This document shows positions 20,276-26,081 of a stretch of 28,689 nt of DNA, piece by piece (positions within the stretch are counted from its first letter, which is position 1; each line of letters starts with the position of its first letter). A program made the translations under genes and the position numbers. The notes beneath the pieces were generated by a model. It did not search any database. It was given only the letters and a program-made list of their open reading frames with translations, and was not told the origin of the DNA. Source of the stretch: DATFEN01 sp035691285 (GTDB lineage: Bacteria; Acidobacteriota; Vicinamibacteria; Fen-336); NCBI GenBank assembly GCA_035691285.1, contig DASSJI010000040.1:1-28689 (forward strand). Direction: 5' to 3'.

Positions 20276-20304
20276 AGTCTACCAGGGATTTCGAGCCGCG
20301 GCAA
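20276..20304 (-). promoter_or_regulatory. Probable sigma-70 promoter of the rimP-nusA-infB operon
   Basis: On the minus strand, -35 TTGCCG (20299-20304) and -10 TAGACT (20276-20281) are spaced by exactly 17 bp, each matching consensus at 4 of 6 positions. Transcription would start near 20269, about 20 bases before the leader terminator. Confidence 0.5.
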
Positions 20305-20337
20305 TCGTTCCGTTCGGCCGTGCCCCGCGGGGCGCGG

Positions 20338-21717
20338 CTACACGATCCTCGCGACGAGGTCGTAGGCATGGGCTTCCGTGACCTCGCAGGCCACGAACTC
20401 GCCCGGGCGCGCGCTGCCGTCGGTGACCAGGACCGAGCCGTCGACCTCCGGCGCCTGGCCCGCCAGGCGGCCCTTGAGGATCATGTCCGCCTCCGGATGC
20501 GGCCCTTCGACGAGCACCTCCACCCGCTCCCCGACCCGCCCCTCGTTGCGCCGCCTCGAGATCCGCTTCTGCAGGCCCAGCAGGCGCCTCCTGCGCGACT
20601 CCCGGGTCCGCTGCGGCACGCGCCCGCCGAGGCCGAAGGAAGCGGTGCCCTCCTCGTCGGAGTAGGTGAACACGCCCACGTGGTCGAACGCTCCCTGCTC
20701 GACGAAGGCCAGGAGCTCGTCGAAGTCCGCCGCCGTCTCGCCCGGGAAACCGACGATGAAGGAGCTGCGCAGCGCAACGCCGGGCACGCGCTCGCGCATC
20801 CGCTCGACCAGGCCCAGCAGGTTGCCGCGGCCCGTCGGGCGTTTCATGCGCCTCAAGACGGCTTCGCTCGCGTGCTGCAGCGGCATGTCGATGTACTTCA
20901 CGACCCTCTCCTCCGACGCGATGGCGTCGAGGATGCCGTCTGTCAGGGTGGCCGGGTAGGCGTACATGACGCGGATCCAGCGGATCCCGGAGACGCGCCC
21001 CAGCCGGCGCAGGAGGATCGCGAGGCCGTCGCGCATCCCGAGGTCCAGGCCGTAGCGCGTCGAGTCCTGCGCCACGAGCACGACCTCCTTGACCCCACGC
21101 TCGGCCAGCGCCTCGACCTCGCTCGCAACGTCCTCGAGCGGCCGGCTCCGGTGCCGGCCGCGCAGGGTCGGGATGATGCAGAAGCTGCACGTGTAGTCGC
21201 AGCCCTCGCTGACCTTCACGTACGCGAGGTACGGGGGCGTGGACAGGAGCCGCGGCGCCGTGTGGTCGTAGACCCAGCGTGGAGGGCCGGCATCGGCGTC
21301 CGTCGTGGTGGCCTCGCCCTCGACGGCCCGGACGATGTCCTCCACCTGCCCGGTCCCGAGGGTGGCGTCGATCTCCGGGATCTCGCGGCGCAGCTCGGCG
21401 TCGTAGCGCTGCGCCAGGCAGCCGGTCACCACCAGGCGGCGTGCGCGGCCGTTCTCCTTCTCGCGGGCCATCTCCAGGATCGCGTCGATCGACTCCTGCT
21501 TGGCCTGGTCGATGAAGGCGCACGTGTTCACGACGATGACGTCGGCCTCCCGGGCGTCGGCGGCGATCGCATACCCTTCGGCCCGCAGGCGGCCGAGCAT
21601 GACCTCGCTGTCCACCAGGTTCTTCGGGCAGCCGAGGCTGACGAGGCCGACCGCCTTCGAGCGGAGCGCGGGACGGCGCACGCCCAACGACACGGGGACC
21701 CAGCCCTCGTCGCTCAC
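20338..21717 (-). CDS. rimO: Ribosomal protein S12 methylthiotransferase RimO
   Basis: A 459-residue radical-SAM enzyme that adds a methylthio group to the conserved aspartate of S12. N-terminal UPF0004 domain with the auxiliary-cluster cysteines Cys30 (LGCPKN), Cys66 (NTCAF) and Cys100 (TGCLAQ); radical SAM CxxxCxxC at Cys173, Cys177, Cys180 (GCDYTCSFC); C-terminal TRAM domain (about 390-459). SLGCPKNLVDSE and YVKVSEGCDYTCSFCIIP favour RimO over MiaB. Start GTG 21717 gives a slightly extended N-terminus; GTG codons closer to the domain are possible. It stands just upstream of the rimP promoter on the same strand. Confidence 0.95.
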   Translation of the reverse strand: MSDEGWVPVSLGVRRPALRSKAVGLVSLGCPKNLVDSEVMLGRLRAEGYAIAADAREADVIVVNTCAFIDQAKQESIDAILEMAREKENGRARRLVVTGCLAQRYDAELRREIPEIDATLGTGQVEDIVRAVEGEATTTDADAGPPRWVYDHTAPRLLSTPPYLAYVKVSEGCDYTCSFCIIPTLRGRHRSRPLEDVASEVEALAERGVKEVVLVAQDSTRYGLDLGMRDGLAILLRRLGRVSGIRWIRVMYAYPATLTDGILDAIASEERVVKYIDMPLQHASEAVLRRMKRPTGRGNLLGLVERMRERVPGVALRSSFIVGFPGETAADFDELLAFVEQGAFDHVGVFTYSDEEGTASFGLGGRVPQRTRESRRRRLLGLQKRISRRRNEGRVGERVEVLVEGPHPEADMILKGRLAGQAPEVDGSVLVTDGSARPGEFVACEVTEAHAYDLVARIV

Positions 21718-21730
21718 GCCCGGCGTCCGC

Positions 21731-22000
21731 CTAGTGGGCCTTCTCGGGGGCGTCGATCTCGTTGCCCCAGTCGCGGAGCTTGTCGCGGTCGCTGACCGCG
21801 TACAGCTCGTCGGCCACGTCCCCCACCTGGTCGCCGACGCCGCCGAGCACCTCCTGCTCCTCCCCCTGCTGCGACATCAGCGACAGGTGGTGGGCGATCG
21901 CGTCGAGCTTGGGGACGGCCTTGTCCACGGCGACGAGCAGGCCCTCGACCAGCTCCACGAGAGCCTTGCGGCTCAGGCCGTCATGCCACGTCGGTTCCAT
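21731..22000 (-). CDS. Hypothetical protein (89 aa)
   Basis: I do not recognise this gene. ATG 22000 to TAG 21731 encodes an acidic, mostly helical soluble protein (MEPTWHDGLSRKALVELVEG at the start, ISAPEKAH-like polar end reading GNEIDAPEKAH), with no cysteine, signal or membrane segment. A longer in-frame reading would run into the oppositely oriented gene at 22038 and is unlikely. It lies 13 bp upstream of rimO on the same strand, so the two may be co-transcribed, and is divergent from the next gene, whose start is only 37 bp away. Confidence 0.6.
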   Translation of the reverse strand: MEPTWHDGLSRKALVELVEGLLVAVDKAVPKLDAIAHHLSLMSQQGEEQEVLGGVGDQVGDVADELYAVSDRDKLRDWGNEIDAPEKAH

Positions 22001-22037
22001 CGCGCGATGATACCATGCGCGCCAGCCAGGAGGCCCC

Positions 22038-22742
22038 GTGAGCAAGGTCGCGAAGATCGCCATCGGCTGCTTGATCGCCCTGTTCCTCGCCGGCGTCGCC
22101 GCGGTCGTCGGCTTCGGCGGGCTGCTCTGGTGGGGCAAGGGCAAGATCCAGGAGATGACCGGACAGGCGACCGAGACGGTGGAGAAGATCGAGTCCCTCG
22201 AGCGCAAGGCCAACGAGAACCCGTTCACTCCCCCGGCCGACGGGACGATCTCCGAGGACCGGCTGCTGAAGTTCATCGAGATCCGGAAGCGCGTCTTCGC
22301 GGTGTACGAGAAGCACAAGGGCACCTTCGAGGCCGCCGCCGGGAAGAAGCAGGCCGACCTGTCGGACCTCACCCAGGGCCTCTCCGTGCTGGCCGAGATC
22401 CGGACCGCCCAGGCTCAGGCCCTCGCCGATCTTGGGATGAGCACTGCCGAGTACAGCTTCATGGTCGAGTCCGTCTACAAGAGCGCGTGGGCCGCGAGCG
22501 TGTCCGAAGCGCACGGCGGCAAGACGACTTCCGAGGTCGTGGGCGAGGCCGTCGAGCAGGCCCGGAAGCAGACCGAGGGGATGGCCCCGCCCGAAGCCGC
22601 GAAGGCCCTGGAGGAGCTGCGGACCGCCGCCGAGCAGGCCACGGCTCTCGACGTGCCGAAGGCCAACGTCGAGCTCTTCCGCAAGCACGAGTCCGAGCTC
22701 AAGAAGTACGCGATGGCGGGCCTCGAGTTGATCGGGCTCTAG
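22038..22742 (+). CDS. Membrane-anchored hypothetical protein (234 aa)
   Basis: Not recognised by name. GTG 22038 with AGGAGG 4 bp upstream. One N-terminal transmembrane helix (about residues 7-30, IAIGCLIALFLAGVAAVVGF) with WWGKGK after it, then a helical extracytoplasmic domain of about 200 residues. The segment GTISEDRLLKFIEIRKRVFA resembles the repeated unit seen in other Acidobacteriota or myxobacterial hypotheticals, but I cannot name a family. No lipobox or catalytic motif is visible. It converges on the glycosyltransferase-like gene with only 4 bp between stops. Confidence 0.75.
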   Translation: MSKVAKIAIGCLIALFLAGVAAVVGFGGLLWWGKGKIQEMTGQATETVEKIESLERKANENPFTPPADGTISEDRLLKFIEIRKRVFAVYEKHKGTFEAAAGKKQADLSDLTQGLSVLAEIRTAQAQALADLGMSTAEYSFMVESVYKSAWAASVSEAHGGKTTSEVVGEAVEQARKQTEGMAPPEAAKALEELRTAAEQATALDVPKANVELFRKHESELKKYAMAGLELIGL

Positions 22743-22746
22743 CAGG

Positions 22747-23844
22747 TCACGCGCCGCGGGCGCCGAGCTCCAGGAGCCGCCACGCCGCTACGTCGCCGCC
22801 GCTCAGGTCGGGCGCGGGCGGCGGATCGAGCGCCATGACGTCGCGCAGCGCGTCGCCGAGGCGACCTTTCCGCAGCTCGGCCTGGTCCAGATGGACGCAG
22901 GCGAGCGAGGTCTTCATGTCCCGGACCAGGACGTCGTACTCAGGGAAGTCGCCGCGGTCGGTGTAGATCATCCTCACTCCCGCGGCGATCGCATCGCTCA
23001 CGATCCCGTAGCCGGGCTTCGTCACCACCACGTCGGCCGCGCCCACGACGTCCTGGTAGGTCAGCTCCTTCGCGTCGAGCACCTCGTCGGTGAGCAAGCG
23101 GAGGTTCGGGGGCGCGGGGATCAGGCGCACGACGTCGGTGGACAGGAAGACGAAGCCCGCGAGCGACGAGGCGAAGCGCAGGTCCAGGCCGGGCAGGCCG
23201 AAGCCGCCGAAGGAGAGCAGCACGACCGCCTGCGCGCCCAGGTCGAGCCGCCGGCGGACCTCGGCCCGCGCCACCCCGGGCTCCCGCGCAACGAGACCGA
23301 TGTCCTCCACGCGGGGGAAGGCGCTCATGTCTCCGGCGAAGGGCAGGCGCAGGAGCACGCTGGCGCGCCCGTACTGGTCCGCGCTGCAGCGCGCCGCGTC
23401 GCGGAGCAGCGGCTCCCGGCTTGCGTAGTGCGCGTAGATCCAGTCCCAGGAGAAGTTGGCCATCGCCACGCTGGGGACGCCGGCCTCGTGGGCCGCCTGG
23501 AAGGCGAGCGGCGGGATGTCCCCCAGCACGACCCGGGCGCGGACGTGACGCAGCCAGCGCCACTCGGCGTCCACGAGGTCCGGGAGCGCGCGCGCGAAGC
23601 CCTTCCAGCGCTCCACGGTGGCCCGGGTGTCGATGGTCAGAGCGTCCTTCTGGACGAGACCCACGTCGCACGCCAGCGTCCGGAAGGACAGCGGCTCGCC
23701 GATCGCCCTCCGGAACAGGCGCTCGGGCGCCGCGCTCACGACGGTGATCGCCGTCTGGGGCTGCAGCTCCCGCACGCGCCGCAGCACCTCGGCTGTCCTC
23801 GTCGCGTGTCCGAAGCCGTGCCCCGAGACGTAGGCGACGATCAT
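22747..23844 (-). CDS. Glycosyltransferase-like protein resembling the N-terminal domain of plant L-arabinokinase
   Basis: A 365-residue protein of the GT-B fold (MurG/MJ1255-type). The N-terminal glycine-rich loop is SGHGFGHATR (7-16). From memory, this block, the CDVGLVQKDALTIDTRATVE stretch and ANFSWDWIYAHYA match the N-terminal domain of plant arabinokinase ARA1 closely. In the C-terminal half DVVVTKPGYGIVSDAIAAGV is the usual nucleotide-sugar-binding element. The GHMP kinase domain of ARA1 is absent. Start ATG 23844. No sugar-pathway neighbours, so donor and acceptor are unknown. Activity as a transferase is inferred from the fold; a phosphorylase or binding role is possible. Confidence 0.85.
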   Translation of the reverse strand: MIVAYVSGHGFGHATRTAEVLRRVRELQPQTAITVVSAAPERLFRRAIGEPLSFRTLACDVGLVQKDALTIDTRATVERWKGFARALPDLVDAEWRWLRHVRARVVLGDIPPLAFQAAHEAGVPSVAMANFSWDWIYAHYASREPLLRDAARCSADQYGRASVLLRLPFAGDMSAFPRVEDIGLVAREPGVARAEVRRRLDLGAQAVVLLSFGGFGLPGLDLRFASSLAGFVFLSTDVVRLIPAPPNLRLLTDEVLDAKELTYQDVVGAADVVVTKPGYGIVSDAIAAGVRMIYTDRGDFPEYDVLVRDMKTSLACVHLDQAELRKGRLGDALRDVMALDPPPAPDLSGGDVAAWRLLELGARGA

Positions 23845-23927
23845 GCGCGAGTCTACCGAGAGCTCCGCGAGGCCGGCAATCGCGCCGTCGCGCGCCTCTC
23901 GGCGGCGCCTGGTCTACGCTTGGCGAC

Positions 23928-23990
23928 ATGAGTGACGAGCCCAGGCGGTTGGGGGAGCAGCTCGAGCGAGCGCTCGAGGAGAAACCATGA
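23928..23990 (+). CDS. 20-codon minicistron coupled to the ABM gene
   Basis: ATG 23928 to TGA 23988 encodes MSDEPRRLGEQLERALEEKP. Its stop overlaps the ATG of the next gene as ATGA, suggesting translational coupling or a leader peptide. The peptide is charged and helix-prone with no Cys, aromatic or repeated codons that would point to a classical attenuator. The 83-bp gap before it, shared with the divergent glycosyltransferase-like gene, should hold the promoter; a clear one is not seen. Confidence 0.35.
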   Translation: MSDEPRRLGEQLERALEEKP

Positions 23991-24301
23991 TCGTTCGAGT
24001 GTGGCGAGGAAGAACCGCCGTATCCAAGGCCGGCGAGTATCAGGACTTCCTGAAGGAGACGGCCTACCCGGACTACGGCGGCGTGCGCGGCAACCGCGGC
24101 TGGATCCTCCTCCGTCGGCCCGCCGCGGACGCCGTCGAGTTCATGTTCGTGTCGTTCTGGGATTCGATGGAGGCGCTGCTCGAGTACACGGGCGGCGACG
24201 CCGAGCGGCCGAAGTACTATCCGGAGGACAGGGCCGCGCTCCTCGAGCTGCCGCCAGGAGTCGACCACTACGACGTTGTCGACCTTCAGGCCAGGTGGTA
24301 G
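23987..24301 (+). CDS. Antibiotic biosynthesis monooxygenase (ABM) domain protein
   Basis: A 104-residue single-domain protein of the dimeric alpha/beta ABM fold (ferredoxin-like), typified by YgiN and IsdG/HmoA heme oxygenases. Features: MIVRVWRGRTAVSKAGEYQD, then FLKETAYPDY, the RGNRGWILLRR strand, VEFMFVSFWDSMEALLEYTG, and the terminal YDVVDLQARW. ATG 23987 is preceded by GAGGAG. Substrate is unknown; heme, quinone and small aromatic compounds are all known for the fold. A minicistron overlaps its start. Confidence 0.85.
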   Translation: MIVRVWRGRTAVSKAGEYQDFLKETAYPDYGGVRGNRGWILLRRPAADAVEFMFVSFWDSMEALLEYTGGDAERPKYYPEDRAALLELPPGVDHYDVVDLQARW

Positions 24302-24316
24302 GGATTCCAACCTGGC
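24290..24316. terminator. Stem-loop between convergent genes
   Basis: GCCAGGT (24290-24296) and ACCTGGC (24310-24316) form a 7-bp perfect stem with a 13-base loop, spanning the ABM stop and lying 12 bp before the end of the convergent MOSC gene. No T-run on either strand. It may be a weak bidirectional terminator or 3'-end stabiliser. Confidence 0.35.
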
Positions 24317-24328
24317 GTCGTGACTCCC

Positions 24329-25144
24329 TCATGCGTCTGCGACCCGCACCACCTTGACAGTGTCGCCCACGCGAAGGGGGCCTCCCCATCGCTCGGCGCA
24401 GTAGTAGTGGCCGAACGTCACCTCGGTTCCGAGCCGGCGATACAGGGCGAGGGTTCGAAGCGGCTCCCGGCTGAGGCGCTCGCCCGTCTCCTGGTCGGTG
24501 GTGGTCGCCACGCAGCGCGTACAGGGCTTCACCCAGCGCAGGACTGCATCGCCGATCGCGAGGCTCCTCCAGTCATCCTCGGCATAGGGCTCGGCGCCAC
24601 GCACGACGAGGCTGGGTCGGAACCGTGACATCGGAATCGGGGCGGAGAGGCGCTGGTTGAGATCCGCGAGCGACTCCTCTGCGGTCACGTGGAACGCCGT
24701 CGCGTCCTGCAAGCTCGAGCGCTCCTCGTACCAGGGGACGTTCCAGCCCGGCACGCCGGGGATGAAGGCCAGCAGGCGACACTGGATCTTCAGGGCATCG
24801 GTGAACCACGCGTCGGCCTCCTCGCCGACGTGAACCACGGGCGCCGCGCGACGCCACAGCTTGAGCGGCCGGATCGCCTCGGGGGCCAACGTGTGGAAAG
24901 CGGGCCGCTCGACCTCCAGGTCCTTGAACCCCGCCGCACGCGCGACGATGCCTCGGCTCGTGGGCAGCGCCGCGACGCGCGCCATCCCCGGATAGTCGCG
25001 CTGGTGCATGAAGCGACCACCGGCATCGACGAGCACCCACTCCCGGTCTCCCACCATGCGACCGTCTTCGACCATGGCCGCCTCGACGCCTACGCCCCGT
25101 AGCGACTTCACGGGATAGATGTGGATCCCGCTGATCTCGATCAT
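24329..25144 (-). CDS. MOSC-domain molybdenum-sulfur carrier protein (mARC/YcbX-like)
   Basis: A 271-residue protein with the MOSC N-terminal beta-barrel (MIEISGIHIYPVKSLRGVGV to about residue 115) and the MOSC domain (about 120-265). The motif RWVKPCTRCVATTTDQETGE carries Cys208 and Cys211; by comparison with mARC and YcbX, Cys211 is the likely molybdenum ligand. Relatives reduce N-hydroxylated compounds or deliver sulfur to molybdenum cofactor. I chose ATG 25144 because AGGAG lies 4-5 bp upstream; a longer reading to 25168 adds eight residues without a ribosome site. It converges on the ABM gene. It may be part of the same molybdenum metabolism as the oxidoreductase at 6389, but distance gives no direct link. 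Confidence 0.92.
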   Translation of the reverse strand: MIEISGIHIYPVKSLRGVGVEAAMVEDGRMVGDREWVLVDAGGRFMHQRDYPGMARVAALPTSRGIVARAAGFKDLEVERPAFHTLAPEAIRPLKLWRRAAPVVHVGEEADAWFTDALKIQCRLLAFIPGVPGWNVPWYEERSSLQDATAFHVTAEESLADLNQRLSAPIPMSRFRPSLVVRGAEPYAEDDWRSLAIGDAVLRWVKPCTRCVATTTDQETGERLSREPLRTLALYRRLGTEVTFGHYYCAERWGGPLRVGDTVKVVRVADA

Positions 25145-25269
25145 CTGGCTCCTGGTGCCCCGCCTCACCAGCGGATTCTACGAGGTCGCAGTCGCCCGCT
25201 GAGGCGCGCGCCCGCGACGTAGGCTGCTGCCTCCGTGCGGCGTCGGCGGGAAGGAGCGCGACCCGCGGT

Positions 25270-25311
25270 ATCTACGGGTAGATCCGGTACGGCATTCAGC
25301 TCCCGGATCTA
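25270..25311. repeat. Overlapping inverted repeats in a non-coding gap
   Basis: The gap 25145-25412 has no gene. It contains ATCTAC-GG-GTAGAT (25270-25283), and, sharing its right arm, TAGATCCGG (25279-25287) with CCGGATCTA (25303-25311), a 9-bp perfect dyad with a 15-base loop. The two structures use the same bases and so exclude each other. About 130 bp upstream of the MOSC start; could be an operator, a leader RNA switch or an old recombination site. A shorter ATCGG/CCGAT dyad lies at about 25386-25402, past the pseudogene end. Confidence 0.6.
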
Positions 25312-25412
25312 ACTGAGGGCCAAATAGTTACGATGCTCGCTGTGTGCCGGATCAGGGCGCCAGTTGGCACAGAGTTGGCGAGCAATCGGGATTAGTCCGA
25401 TCTTTGTCCGCT

Positions 25413-26062
25413 TCAGACGCTAGGCCTGCCTCTTCCTTTCTTCGGCGCGGCTGGTTCGCCGGTCGGCGCGACGGAGGCCCCCAAGACGTCGAATCGGCCC
25501 CGCTCTCCGCATAGGACTACGTACTGGCTGGCGCCACGTCCCGCCCACGAGCGCTCCCTGGGACTTCGCGAACTTCAAGACGACGCTCCCGTCGCGGGCC
25601 GAGAACGCCACGACGCCCTTGGTCGTGCCGAGCACGAAGTCGTCACCGAGGACACGCGCGGCGCTCAGTTGGACCGGCCATCCGTAATCGCTGCAGGGCG
25701 GGCTCCAACGAATGCGCCCGGAGGAAAGCTCGATACACTTCACCGTCGCGAAAGTGCCGAACGGGTCCGGGGCCTCGGCGGTGAACTCGAGGTGGGCGGT
25801 CGAGCCGTCCGGCAGCGTCGCGCTCTCGAAGCCGTACACGTGGGCGATGTTCGTGTGGTTGGAGCGAAGCGAGCAGCTTCGCTTCGCGCTCGAAACCGGC
25901 GAGGCGCTCGGGGTCCCGCGCCAGCTCCGCCGGCAACACCTTGATCGCCACGTCCCGGCCGAGCTTTGTGTCGGTGGCGCGATAGACCTCGCCCATGCCG
26001 CCGGCGCCGATCACGGCGATGACGCGGTAGTGCGCGAGAGTGCGGCCAGTCAGCGATTCCAT
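25413..26062 (-). pseudogene. Degenerate Ser/Thr kinase / beta-propeller gene
   Basis: A broken paralogue of the kinase gene directly upstream. It opens at ATG 26062 with a normal kinase start (LAHYRVIAVIGAGGMGEVYR, VAIKVLPAELARD, FEREAKLLASL), then an extra C in the CTCCAACCACACG stretch shifts frame; the correct frame resumes as NHTNIAHVYGFESATLPDGS. The rest of the kinase domain (catalytic loop, DFG, APE) is missing and the text passes straight to a PQQ/YncE-like propeller fragment (VKCIELSSGRIRW, FVLGTTKGVVAFSARDGSVV). A second frameshift near 25520 puts the true C-terminus (QYVVLCGERGRFDVLGAS to TGEPAAPKKGRGRPSV) in another frame, ending TGA at 25413. The missing catalytic core cannot be a sequencing error. 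Confidence 0.8.
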
Positions 26063-26081
26063 GTCATCGGATCGCGCACGC

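Noticed and set aside
20282..20337. tRNA-like CTCGAAATCCC stretch upstream of rimP, where some bacteria carry a tRNA gene
   Set aside because: No acceptor stem, D-arm or anticodon arm could be built around it.
25365..25380. Second sigma-54-like match TGGCAC-AGAGT-TGGCG on the plus strand
   Set aside because: The -24 part is perfect and the GG/GC spacing is right, but the -12 box matches poorly and the only gene downstream is a pseudogene on the opposite strand.
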